From: Impatiens glandulifera
Lineage: Eukaryota; Streptophyta; Magnoliopsida; Ericales; Balsaminaceae
NCBI RefSeq assembly: GCF_907164915.1
Contig: NC_061866.1
Coordinates: forward strand, 28,537,905-28,601,904
Direction: 5' to 3'
DNA length: 64,000 bases
The notes beneath the pieces are model-generated. The model had not been told where the DNA came from. It saw nothing but the letters and a program-made list of their open reading frames with translations, and ran no database searches. The translations under genes and the position numbers were made by a program. Below are positions 1 to 15,319 of this stretch, piece after piece. The stretch's first letter is position 1. The number at the start of each line of letters is the position of its first letter.

Positions 1-498
1 ATGTTGATATCACATAAAAAATATTATGCATCTCATCAAAGGTCGTTTGAAATTTCTAAACTAATTGTCTAATTTTTCTCATAATGTATTCCTATCATAG
101 TTGACAATACCAATTATATCTAGAATAATATACAAAATAAATCTATTTAAATTAATGTGGTATAACTTCCATTATATATTGATTAAATATTATTAAAAAA
201 TCTCAATAAATAATTTTATTATTATCTTATCTTTTATTTTAAATCAATTATGATTATGAGTGAAACGTTAGAATCCTCATATTGATTACTAAAATGTTTT
301 TAGTTATTTTCTTGCCTATATACTAAGGCTTTGTGATTCAAGTCAATTATATATATATCAAAACAATAATAAAATATTATTCACTGTCAAATCTCTCTTT
401 AAAATATTCTAATATTTGTTATTAGATCCTCCAGGTTCTATCTAATTCTCTAAATTTCTTTCAATCCACCAAAATCTTCTACCAATCTATCCAAATTC
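1..498. other. AT-rich leader of a decayed Copia element, possible 5' LTR remnant
   Basis: No coding signal is seen. A TATA-like string (ttgcctatatac, about 312-323) lies upstream of the gag start and resembles one found after the gag-protease remnant (tttgcctatataaat, about 2167-2181). That would fit the two LTRs of one decayed element. LTR ends and a primer-binding site cannot be recognised, so this is a weak inference. Confidence 0.25.
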
Positions 499-2068
499 AT
501 GGCATCAACAAATATTAACCATCTCATTCTAGAGTTTAATAGACAAGACTATGATTTATGGTACGCAAAGATGAAGACCATCTTTTGATCTCTTAACCAT
601 TGGAAGATTGTGGAGAATGGAGTGAATGAGCTAGAGGAAGAAAATGACCTCAATAAAGCCGACCTGAAGGAGCTAAAATAGTCTCGACAAGCCGACGTAA
701 ACGATCTTTCAATCCTCCAAAGAATAGTCACTAAACAATCTTTCCCAGATTCATGTGTGCCAATACAACCAAAGAGGCATCGAAGATCTTATAGAGTGAA
801 TTCCAAGGAGATGTGAAAATTAGAACAATTAAGTTCAAATCACTACACAGGGAATTTGAAAATACTAAAATGAAGGAGACAAAGACCCTGATGGAGTTCT
901 CGACCAAAATCTTTGATTTGGTCAACCAAATAAAATCTCATGGTGAAGATGTCACAAACTAGAGAATGGTGCGAAATATTCTTATATGCCTTTTTGAGAA
1001 ATACGGTCACATCGTAGCCGTCATTGAAGAAACAAATGATTTGTCAACACTCATAGTCCAAGAAGTGATGTCGTCTTTAAAATCATTAGGCAATGATTGT
1101 CTACGCACTCCGAAAAGCCAATAGCGAGTGCATTTCAGTCAGTCAAAACTCAATATTAACAACAACGATCGAAAAGATAACTCGAGTTCAAACTAGTCAA
1201 AAGGTGGAAGATACTCTAGAGGACCAAATGGACGTAGCTCAAAAGGAAAATGAGAATACAACACATTAAATTGCAATAACTGTCATCGATTTGGTACAAA
1301 GGTCAATCTAGATGTAACAAATGTCATCGATTTGATCACCTCACCAAAGATTGTCGAAGTGGAAATATTCATCAAGCAAGTCAGGCTGAGGCAAATCAAA
1401 TAGCCTCGGAGACACAAGAAACAGTCTATGTGTGTCACATAACTAGTGACAAAAAAAGGAAAATGTTTACTAGATAACGGTTGCAGCACCACATGATACC
1501 GACCTCAGAAATCTTCTCCAAGCTCGACAAAAGCATCAATGCCCCTATTCATTTCTGAAATGGAGAGAAAACAAAGTCAAAAGGGCTTGGACGAATCTCC
1601 ATCAAGACAAATGAAGGACCGAGTTATATTAACAATGTACTATGTGTGCCGAGCTTGAGCCAAAATTTACTCAGCCTAGGACAATTAGTGGAAAATGGGT
1701 ATAAACTCCACTTCGATAACAATGAGTGTTTTATCTTTGATAGACAAGATAAGTCAAAGGTGTTCATCAAGATCAAAATGGTCAATTGAAGCTTTTTCTT
1801 CAACGTCAATTATGCAAATCTAAAAGAAGGTCAAGTTAGTATCAACTGAGATGTTCAAGTTGATAAAAATTCTTCATTAAATTGGGAAGAAAACGAAGTT
1901 GAGAAAAATAAAATTCTAATCAGCATAAAAAATGATGATCATATTTCATCAGTGCCAAGTACACCAGATCCAAGCTTAGATCAACTCAATGAAGAAATTT
2001 GTAACTCAAGTAATTCGACTTCTTACTCGAGAAAGACTTTCACGCTTCATCCTCCGTACCCGTTTTAA
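499..2068 (+). pseudogene. Ty1/copia gag-protease remnant with internal deletion
   Basis: The reading starts MASTNINHLILEFNRQDYD, a Copia gag opening of the UBN2/retrotran_gag_2 kind, and continues through a recognisable gag body (FQGDVKIRTIKLQSLHREFE). A CCHC zinc knuckle with C-x2-C-x4-H-x4-C spacing is encoded at about 1313-1354. The protease active-site region follows near 1471-1490 (DNGCSTT), then the conserved NNVLCVPSLSQNLLSLGQL stretch near 1630-1680. In-frame stops occur early (TGA in the first 100 bases, TAG near 678) and there are frameshifts. Integrase, RT and RNase H are missing; after the protease the text jumps to a short Ser/Asn-rich linker ending near 2068. It is a dead, internally deleted copy, unrelated in detail to the SIRE-type copies further right. 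Confidence 0.8.
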
Positions 2069-2427
2069 AATCGGTCTCTACTTTATAAATCTTGGTTTTT
2101 GGAAATTGGTTGTATAACGTTTTATTTTAACCAATTATTCTTTCGGTCCTAGACATGCATACATTTTTGCCTATATAAATTGTAACAACAGATACCTATA
2201 GTTGATGATGATGACTAGGGAGGAACGTACCTGAAGAACATCGGTTTTAAAGGCATTATGGTTTAAAAGATAAATCTCAAACAAGCCCTTATCAAAATTT
2301 ATTTTTGTAAAAATATTCTAAATATATTTTGAAATCATTTTTTTTATTTTTTTGGATTAAAAAAAATGTTTTAAGATAATAAAATTACAAAAATAATTTT
2401 GGAATATTAAAATTGCAACCAAACGGA
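2069..2427. other. Non-coding, possible 3' LTR remnant
   Basis: AT-rich sequence with a TATA-like string near 2170 similar to that near 315. No gene is seen. Confidence 0.25.
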
Positions 2428-3257
2428 CATGGGTACTCGTATACCCGATACCTATGGGTACCTAATGGTCAGGTTCGGGTATATTAAATCGGGTTCGGGG
2501 TCAGGGTCAGGTATGGGGAGAGATAGATGGTACCCGATCGGGTTCGGGGATGGGGAGTATTTAAAACCCAAACCCGATACCCATTTATTTTAATATTTAA
2601 AATAAAATACTCTTTTAATTAAGGAATAAGTTTACGTTTCACATGCTCAATCATGACAAATATCATAATAAATACATCATTTATTTTGTTTTATCCACAC
2701 TCCACTCAACTTTATTTTTTTAATATTCGCAATAAGATTTTTTTATCTCTAATATGTTATTAATCTCAATTTTCAGTTTTTCTTAATAAAAATGTTATTT
2801 CTTTCTTCCCATCTTTCATTTTCAAAAACTTATTCATCTCTTCTCATTTTTTATCTTCAAAATCTCTTTAACTTTTCTTCAACCTTCATTCTAATTTTTT
2901 TCAATTTATTTTTGAGAATTAAAGAAGAACTATAATGACACTCCACAGCCACGATCCCCGCTTAAAGTCTAAGTTTTTCTTCAGTTATACTAACAACAAA
3001 GTTGTTATCTCTTCCAAATCCACTATATATGTAAGTTATGTTATTTTTTCATCAACATTTTTAAAGTTATGTTTTTTTCTTTGATATCTACAATCATATA
3101 AATATTTAATCGGGTAATAGGGTACTCAATAAATTGGGGATAGGGATAAAAATGGAGATATCCGTGGGGTTCAGGATCGGGTAATAAAATAGAAATTGGG
3201 TTAAGGGACATGTACTTTACTACCCGACGGGTAGGGTACCCGTTGTCATCCCTACCG
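2428..3257. mobile_element. Possible hAT-like non-autonomous element
   Basis: Both ends are unusually rich in GGGTACCC/GGGTATACCCG-type strings in an AT-rich interior. The right end, read on the minus strand, begins TAGGGATGACAACGGGTACCC, which has the shape of a hAT terminal inverted repeat. The left end (catgggtactcgtatacccg) is a diverged or truncated counterpart. No transposase is encoded and no 8-bp target duplication was found. The family call is a guess from the end sequence. Confidence 0.35.
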
Positions 3258-3429
3258 ATGTCCTCGGTCCTAAGTGCGATTTTCGTCAATCGGGACTAAA
3301 ACCCTCAGTTTTAGAGTTAAGAACCCATCGATCCTAATTTAGGATTCTTGGTTGGGGTGCTAAAGCCTCTTAATCCCGAGGCTAGAATATTTGGTCGAGT
3401 GTATAGGTTCCTTGGTCGGGGTCTCAAAA

Positions 3430-3545
3430 TCCTCGGTCGAGGTGCTGAAGTTCTCAATCAGGTGTGAGAATTCTCGGTCGTATGCGAGAATTCTTGGTCG
3501 TATGTGAGAATTCTCGGCCGGGTGTGATAATTCTCGGTCGGACCT
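3430..3545. repeat. Minisatellite, about 18-20-bp units
   Basis: About six imperfect tandem units with the core gagaattctcggtcgtatg. Units differ at a few positions. Flanking sequence to about 3290 has similar ctcggtc words, so the array grades into its surroundings. Confidence 0.7.
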
Positions 3546-4938
3546 CCTTTTGGGATGCAGGGATCTAATATTTAATGCCTTACACAAAATTTTCAAAAAT
3601 CTAGATAGCTCGAAGCTTTAATGGCAACTTTTTGAAAATCTTTGATTGGAGGCTTGTGAGTTAATCTCTTCATTCATATTAATTAAATAGGCTATTTATA
3701 GCCTCCTAAGGTCGGTTTATCGACCAAGTGAGCTTCATTTATGTCAAATAGTCATAATGGTGTTTTGGCTATTTTCCGGCTAGTTGTCGGCATAGACCGT
3801 GATGATGATCGTAGGCCTAGGAGAAATGATCACCAAAGTATGGTGATAATTTCAGCTTTTGAACAGGGTCAAAAGATGGAGAAATAACAAAGTTCTATGT
3901 TTAAAAAATCAAATATGGTTATTGTTCTTATCTGTCCGACATCATGAGGAAGACGACGAACTAGGCCTGAAACAACATCATTTCGGATGATCAATCGGAC
4001 GTGAGACACTTTGTTGGCCTTTTGTTAGCGGTTGGGAGTTCTGTCGCGTTTCAGCTAACGTCGCTAGTTAGTTGATCCCCCGCTTCACGAGCGCGCCTTT
4101 TTCTCTATTGTAATGGGAGACGCGAACAACTCCTAGGTGTTGGATAAAAATTCAACGTCTATCCGATAATTGTGACTCCTGTTGTAATGATTCTTCTGGG
4201 TTTTGGCTGTACTATATCACATATATATATATATTTTATTTAACATGAAGGGTTTATTTGAAATTGATTTTTTCTTTACTCTTTGGCTTTGTTTTTAATC
4301 TTTAAAAATATACAAAATATTTAAAATAAATATGGCAATATTTTGTCAATTTATTTATTTTTTGTTTATATTTTTCGGTTAATTAAATAATTTATTTGGG
4401 ATAAATGGATACAATATTTACCTAAATTATTTATTTTAATTCCCTTTATTTTTTCTAAAATTAATTTGCGATAAAATGAATGTAACATTTATCTCAATTT
4501 TTTTTATTATCCTTCATTAATTAGGATTTAATTATCACACTAATTAATTCAATTAATTGTTTAATTAGGTTTTGACATTGATTTTAATTATTTTAAATTT
4601 ATTTACTCAAAAAAATTATATTTAAAATTTATAAATTGGATATGTAAATTTTTAGTGTTTACACAGTGCCCCTCACGAATCAAGTTTGAATACAATAAAC
4701 TGGTTATGAAAACGCAAATTCAAGTATGACATTTAACACTAAGTTTTTCTTGTCCATTTTATATTATTGAGGGTGATGGAAAGATAGAACTTGTAATGAG
4801 TTAATATTGGAGTGACCTGGTGTTGCTGTGTGTAGCATTCGTCGAGGTGCTTCCAAGCATTGACTAGGGATCATGGATCTTTCCTTGGTGATTATCCTAA
4901 CAAGGATAGTTTCTTAAATTTTGTTTCACATATCTTAT
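3546..4938. other. Gene-free stretch
   Basis: No supported gene. 3600-4180 is less AT-rich, contains a TATA-like ctatttatagcc near 3690, and could be a decayed LTR or regulatory remnant. 4200-4680 is very AT-rich. 4680-4938 directly abuts the left arm of the palindrome and has no counterpart on its right side. Confidence 0.4.
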
Positions 4939-9060
<4,122 letters not shown>

Positions 9061-9104
9061 CTATATCCAAAACCATTATCCCATTGGTGTGGTACCCATA
9101 TAGC

Positions 9105-9279
9105 CAATTTCTAGGGTTTATCCCATGGCCGCCGTACCCATAAACAGCTATAGACAAATTTCTAGGGTTTATCCCATGGTCGCCGTCAATTTAAGTACAA
9201 CATAAGAGAACAATAGACCATTTATTCTTTTATTCTCCTACCCTACCCTACCTTTACTCTCCTCACTTTCTCTCACTAG
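9105..9279 (+). promoter_or_regulatory. Upstream region of left BAH-PHD copy with two telo-boxes
   Basis: The module ttctagggtttatcccatgg occurs twice (about 9108-9127 and 9160-9179), each followed by cGCCGT. Each contains AGGGTTT, the reverse of the plant telo-box AAACCCTA. The region from 9230 to the start codon is a CT-rich leader. It mirrors the upstream region of the intact copy. Confidence 0.5.
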
Positions 9280-10389
9280 ATGGCCAAAATCAGACCAGTC
9301 AAACGCAACTTAGACTCCTACACCATCAGTGACACCAACAACAGTCGTCAAACGCAACTTAGACTCCTACACCATCAGAGGCACCAACACAGTCGTCAAA
9401 CGTAATTGAATCTATCTCATTTTTATATGATTGTTTATGTCGATTTTCTTCTCTTTTTGTTTTTATGATATCTTAATTTCTACATTATGGTTTATTTCTG
9501 AAGCTGGAGATAATGTACTGTTGCGATCACCCGAGAGCAATACTACTCCTTATGTGGCTAAGATAAAGAAGATCCAGATAGACAATGGAAATGACGTGAC
9601 AGTTCAGGTAAGGTGGTATTACCGGCCGGGTGATTCCATCGGAGGTCGTAAACAATTCCATGGTGAGAAAGAACTGTTCTTGTCTGACCACTATGACATT
9701 CAGAGTGCGTACACGATTCAAGGTAAGTGTATGGTTCATTCTTTGAAGAATTACACCCAGCTAGAGAACGCTGGAGCTGAGGATTACTATTGTCGTTTGA
9801 TACAAAGCTGCAAACGGTCTTGTTTTACCTAGCCGCGTTGTAGTTGTAAGTAATATGGTGTTTGGTTCTGTCTAACTTGGTATATATTTTGTAGTTTCTG
9901 TGATTGATTGATCTTATATTTTCAAGTATTGTAAATGCAAATTGCCCGAAAACCCCGACCTTCTGATGGTGCAGTGTGAGGAATGCAAAAACTGGTAATA
10001 CTATGTGTAGGTTTCAAAACATTGTTGATATATTATATATACCAATGAATTTTAGGGTTAGAATTTGGAACACAATTTTGGGTAATAGTAATTGTGCTCT
10101 ATAAGTGAGCTTACGATTTCTTCTTTTTTTAGTATTATGTTTTACTTGTTCACATGTGAATGTTATTATCTACCCTTCTCTTTCTGTAGGTACCATCCTT
10201 TTGTGTTGATATGACTAATGACAAGCAAAACCATTACATCTTTTATTTGTTCTATTGTAATGGAGTGGAGGTATTCACTTTCCAATGTAATTTTTTTTGT
10301 TGTTATTATCTTATGTGGACACAAACAACTAACGATATAATTTCTTTTGTATACAGGAACAACTTAAAAGGACCAATGAAGTGAAGTGA
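9280..10389 (+). pseudogene. BAH-PHD (EBS/SHL-like) pseudogene, left arm
   Basis: This is the left-arm duplicate of the intact gene at 12766-13862, with the same ATG context, the same five-exon layout and a stop at 10387-10389. It carries at least five lesions relative to that copy. Exon 1 has an extra base near 9330 (aacaacagtcg for aacaccgtcg). Exon 2 has lost two bases near 9797, giving a premature stop at 9830-9832. The first G of exon 3 after the acceptor is missing near 9938. One T is missing from the run in exon 4 near 10200, and further single-base losses follow in the PHD zinc ligands. Exon 2 still reads through the whole BAH core ([12 protein letters not shown] to AGAEDYYCR). Transcription would run toward the gap, tail to tail with the intact copy. 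Confidence 0.85.
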
Positions 10390-10891
10390 AGTGAAGTAGG
10401 CATGCTCAAATGTGAGTGAAGTTTATTATGTATTCTAATGAATCATGGTAGTGTCTTGTTTGATATTGCAAGTCGTTGGTGTGCATGTATGGTTTATTTG
10501 CATAAATTACTTTTATAATGTGTTGGAAACAATTTTTTCATTTAAATTTATGGATTATGACTATATATTTATATTGATGTTTTTCCTGATATATGGCTTC
10601 TAACATTAATTTGTTCTAAATGTAAATCTTGATAGAAAAAAAATTAGGGCAGGTGATGTTCTTGATTATAATATATGTAGATGATGAGTAAGATGTACCT
10701 AATCTACAGGCTTATATAGGCTTATATGTAAAAACACATGTTATATTAAGTATTATTGTTACTTGCCCCATGTATCAACATCAATGAAGAACAATTTCAC
10801 GACCTTGAAGGACAAATTCTGATTCATGTTGTATGGTGGGATATTAAAAGAATTTTTTTATTAATAATAAATATATTCTACTTAGAAACTT
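10390..10891. other. 3' flank of left BAH-PHD copy
   Basis: AT-rich non-coding sequence matching 12271-12765 in reverse. It is likely the 3' UTR and downstream region of the ancestral gene. Confidence 0.5.
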
Positions 10892-11770
10892 ATTAAAGTA
10901 CAATACATCTACCTTAACACAAAAGAGAGATGGTCGTTAAAGAAATACTTAACCTCAAAAGCAATGTTGCAGGTTTGTACAATATTCGATTAGGAGACGG
11001 GAGAGGCATATTGTTCTGGCACGATCCCTGGTTCAAGAACTAGCCACTCATTCACCAAAGAAGAGATAGAAACACAAGAATTAAAAAGGGACTGTTCAAC
11101 AATTAAAGTTAGAGACATCAAAGAAGGGCTTTGGAACTCGCTACTAAGTAAAATTCCGGAAGCAGAGATTATTGACCACATACATAGTACACACTTCTAC
11201 GAAAGAATGTAGAAGAAAATGGAAATTGGTTTCAAGCAGGGTGTGGGACACCATTCGAGATAAAGAATAGAAGGTAGATTGGGCTCCCCTGGTTTGGTCG
11301 ACAAAGATTATACCGTGACATCAATTTATCCTATGTTTCACTTTCTGGGAAAGGCTCAGCACTAGAGATCGAATCAGTAAATACATGAGTATCCCAGACG
11401 TGAGCTGTCTTCTGTGCAATAGGAATGAAGAAACGATCGATCACCTGTTTGGTAGCTGCCATGTCGTTTCCAAAATTTGGGATAGATTCACCAGAAACTT
11501 AGAGTTGACCAGCTTCCTGAAGAACTAAAAGGAGATCAAAGCAACAACAATTCTCAAAGCCAAAAGCATCCGATTCAATTGGAACCTACACAAGTGTTTA
11601 TTTGGAGCAGCGGTCGGGAACGTGGAGACGGATTCCAAAGACAACATAATTGGAATATCATAAACTAGTTTAGAAAACCTAATTGTGAGATAATAATTTG
11701 CGATTATTTTTCGTTTTAATTTATTTGATTGTTATGAAACCAAAATCATCTCTAGGCCTGTCTAGAATGA
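10892..11770 (+). pseudogene. LINE 3' fragment (zf-RVT region), cut by the gap
   Basis: Degenerate plant L1-like C-terminal text: VAGLYNIRLGDGRGILFWHDP near 10965-11030, then the zinc-binding RVT motif C-x2-C...H-x4-C near 11410-11460 (CLLCNRNEETIDHLFGSC). The last bases before the Ns (tctctaggcctgtctagaatga) correspond to the LINE 3' UTR near 20380-20400. Several stops are present. It lies immediately inside the left arm and is not seen on the right side of the gap. Confidence 0.8.
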
Positions 11771-12270
11771 NNNNNNNNNNNNNNNNNNNNNNNNNNNNNN
11801 NNNNNNNNNNNNNNNNNNNNNNNNNNNNNNNNNNNNNNNNNNNNNNNNNNNNNNNNNNNNNNNNNNNNNNNNNNNNNNNNNNNNNNNNNNNNNNNNNNNN
11901 NNNNNNNNNNNNNNNNNNNNNNNNNNNNNNNNNNNNNNNNNNNNNNNNNNNNNNNNNNNNNNNNNNNNNNNNNNNNNNNNNNNNNNNNNNNNNNNNNNNN
12001 NNNNNNNNNNNNNNNNNNNNNNNNNNNNNNNNNNNNNNNNNNNNNNNNNNNNNNNNNNNNNNNNNNNNNNNNNNNNNNNNNNNNNNNNNNNNNNNNNNNN
12101 NNNNNNNNNNNNNNNNNNNNNNNNNNNNNNNNNNNNNNNNNNNNNNNNNNNNNNNNNNNNNNNNNNNNNNNNNNNNNNNNNNNNNNNNNNNNNNNNNNNN
12201 NNNNNNNNNNNNNNNNNNNNNNNNNNNNNNNNNNNNNNNNNNNNNNNNNNNNNNNNNNNNNNNNNNNNNN
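11771..12270. other. Assembly gap (500 N)
   Basis: Exactly 500 Ns, the size scaffolders use for gaps of unknown length. It sits inside the centre of the palindrome, so the true spacer length, and even the inverted arrangement, are not proven by contiguous sequence. Confidence 0.98.
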
Positions 12271-12765
12271 AAGTTTCTAAGTAGAATATATTTATTATTA
12301 TTAAAAAAAATTCTTTTAATATCCCACCATACAACATGAATCAGAATTTTGTCCTTCAAGGTCGTGAAATTGTTCTTCATTGATGTTGATACATGGGGCA
12401 AGTAACAATAATACTTAATATAACATGTGTTTTACATATAAGCCTTTAGATTAGGTACATCTTACTCATCATCTACATATATTATAAATCAAGAACATCA
12501 CCTGCCCTAATTTTTTTCTATCAAGATTTACATTTAGAACAAATTAATGTTAGAAGCCATACATCAGAAAAACATCAATATAAATATATAGTCATAATCC
12601 ATAAATTTAAATGAAAAAATTGTTTCAAACACCTTATAAAATAATTTATGCAAATAAACCATACATGCACACCAACGACTTACAATATCAAACAAGACAC
12701 TACCATGATTCATTAGAATACATAATAATAAACTTCACTTCTCATTTGAGCATGCCTACTTCACT

Positions 12766-13862
12766 TCACTTCATTGGTCGTTTAAGTTTATCCTGTATGA
12801 CAAAAGAATTATATATTTAGTTGTTTGTGTCAACAATAAGATAAATAACAACAACAAAAAAAAATTACATTGGAAAGTGAATACCTCCGCTCCATTACAA
12901 TTAGAACAAATAAAAAGATGTAATTGTTTTGCTTGATCATTAGTCATATCAACACAAAAAGGATGGTACCTACAGAAAGAGAAAGTAGATAATAACATCT
13001 CACATTTGAACAAGTAAATCTTAAGCTCACTTATAGAGCAAATTACTAATTACCCAAAAATGGTGTTCCAAATTCTAACCCTAAAATTCATTTGGTATAT
13101 ATATATATATCAACAAATGTTTTGAAAAACTAGACATATTATTACCAGTTTTTGCATTCCTCACACTGCACCATCAGAAGGTCGGGGTTTTCGGGCAATT
13201 TGCATTTACAATACCTTGAAAATATAAGATCAATCAATCACAGAAACTACAAAATATATAACAAGTTAGACAGAACCAAACACAATATATACTTACACTA
13301 CAACACGGCTAGGTAAAACAAGACCGTTTGCAGCTTTGTATTCAAATCGACAATAGTAATCCTCAGCTCCAGCGTTCTCTAGCTGGGTGTAATTCTTCAA
13401 AGAATGAACCATACACTTACCTTGAATCGTGTAAGCACTCTGAATGTCATAGTGGTCAGACAAGAACAGTTCTTTCTCACCATGGAATTGTTTACGACCT
13501 CCGATGGAATCACCCGGCCGGTAATACCACCTTACCTGAACTGTCACGTCATTTCCATTGTCTATCTGGATCTTCTTTATCTTAGCCACATAAGGAGTAG
13601 TATTGCTCTCGGGTGATCGCAACAGTACATTATCTCCAGCTTCAGAAATAAACCATAATATAGAAATTAAGATATCATAAAAACAAAAAGAGAAGAAAAT
13701 CGACATAAACAATCATATAAAAATGAGATAGATTCAATTACGTTTGACGACTGTGTTGGTGCCTCTGATGGTGTAGGAGTCTAAGTTGCGTTTGACGACG
13801 GTGTTGGTGTCACTGATGCTGTAGGAGTCTAAGTTGCGTTTGACTGGTCTGATTTTGGCCAT
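12766..13862 (-). CDS. EBS/SHL-like: BAH-PHD chromatin reader, EBS/SHL-like, intact five-exon copy
   Basis: The gene model is complement(join(12766..12792, 12885..12969, 13146..13214, 13297..13639, 13742..13862)). All introns are GT-AG, frames join cleanly, and 645 nt give 214 residues; Arabidopsis EBS and SHL are slightly longer. The start [16 protein letters not shown] matches the family start. BAH domain spans about residues 42-154 ([47 protein letters not shown]). PHD spans about 156-202 with all C4HC3 ligands: C157, C159, C172, C175, H180, C183, C199, C202, plus W178 at the cage position. The C-terminus is short and basic (DKLKRPMK). In Arabidopsis these nuclear proteins bind H3K27me3 through BAH and H3K4me through PHD and repress flowering. 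Odd: a 48-bp duplication in exon 1 repeats [11 protein letters not shown] and SHL cannot be told apart here. This is the only apparently functional host gene in the window. Confidence 0.88.
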
Positions 13863-14035
13863 CTAGTGAGAGAAAGTGAGGAGAGTAAGGGTAGGGTAGG
13901 AGAATAAAAGAATAAATGGTCTATTGTTCTCTTATGTTGTACTTAAATTGACGGCGACCATGGGATAAACCCTAGAAATTTGTCTATAGCTGTTTATGGG
14001 TACGGCGGCCATGGGATAAACCCTAGAAATTGGCT
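13863..14035 (-). promoter_or_regulatory. Promoter region of intact BAH-PHD gene with paired telo-boxes
   Basis: AAACCCTA (telo-box) occurs at about 13967-13975 and 14019-14027, each within a repeated module of about 28 bp (ggcgaccatgggataaaccc and ggcggccatgggataaaccc). A GA-rich leader lies next to the start codon. Telo-boxes are known plant promoter elements; in Arabidopsis they bind TRB-type proteins. Function here is inferred from position and duplication. Confidence 0.5.
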
Positions 14036-15319
14036 AAATGGGTACGACACCAATGGGATAATGGTTTTGGATATAGATGAGAAATAATGGTTTATTTTGC
14101 AAGGATGAAAATATAAATAACGCGTTTTGAAAACCGTTCCGATCCTTCACCCGGTTTTTTAGACAAAGATCGGTCCAACCAGTTTAATCAAAACCGGTTT
14201 TTAAATTTAAAAATAAATTGACTATGGTTCAAAACCCCTCGTCTCTCACTTTTTGTTTATCTTGAATTGTTAATCCGTAATTTGTAATCTATACGAGTGT
14301 GTAAACAAGGTAATCAAATCTCTCGATTCATCTCTCTTTGATATTTATTTATAGATTCAAATTATTATACGTATTTTTGGTGCGATTCGTTGCGTTAGTT
14401 AGATTTATGATTTGTTGAGGAAGGATCGTCATCTTAGATTTAGATTAATACACTTCTTCATTTTTTCTAACCAGTTGAGATTTGGATTCTAGTGTGTCTA
14501 CTCTATGAGAAAACCTTCTAGATCTAGCATTTTAGAGAAATTTTTGTCTCTTCTATGAATTTGATCTTATTCACATTTGACTCTAAAATTTTTCTTGATT
14601 TTTATTTTGACCTTTGATCTTAAATTTGAATTAATTTGTCCGGTTTATAAAGGAGAGGTACACATGATGATGATGATAGATAGACCATATAGATAGAGAG
14701 GTACAAAATAGAGAGAGGCATTAGACAGAGAAGATGTAACAGTCTTACATTATAGTCTTACAGAAGAGATGATAGAAAATTTTCAGTTTAGATTTCTGTC
14801 AAACTGTACGGTCCGATCAGACCAAATTTTAACCAGTTCGAAGGTGACCTTATTGAAGTTAAAAGTCGAAAAGCCCATTCAACTATTTCGCGGTCGGACC
14901 GGTTAGACTGTCGGTCGAACCACGTATTTTAAAGTTATAAAATAACATACCGATTTTTTGAAAAAATATTTCTTAAATGTATCATTAGTTACTCAGAGTT
15001 TAAATTATTCAAAATTTAAATAAAAATTAAAAATTAGCTATTATTTATTTTTAAAGTGTGTAACTTTAATTCTTCACGTGTATGTTTATGTAAACATTAT
15101 ACATACACCTAGATAAATCACAAAATATTGCTATAATTTATAGAAGCTCAGTTTTAAAAAATTGTTAATTCAAATATTGATTTAAATAATTCATTTTTTA
15201 GTAACACAAGTTAAAAGATTTTCAAATTTATTTTCCAAACTAGAAAAACTAATTTATGGTGAGATTTTTTTGTAATTTATTGAGAATGAATCTAAGGTGC
15301 CTTACGGGATTCTTAATTA
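14036..15319. other. Spacer of right arm
   Basis: AT-rich non-coding sequence matching the left-arm spacer in reverse, including the CCGGTT-rich block at about 14110-14940. No gene is seen. Confidence 0.45.

Noticed and set aside
11698..12401. Open frames across the N stretch
   Set aside because: They run through 500 Ns and have no real sequence inside.
13967..14027. AAACCCTA strings as interstitial telomere
   Set aside because: Only two copies about 50 bases apart, each inside a promoter module; not a telomeric array.
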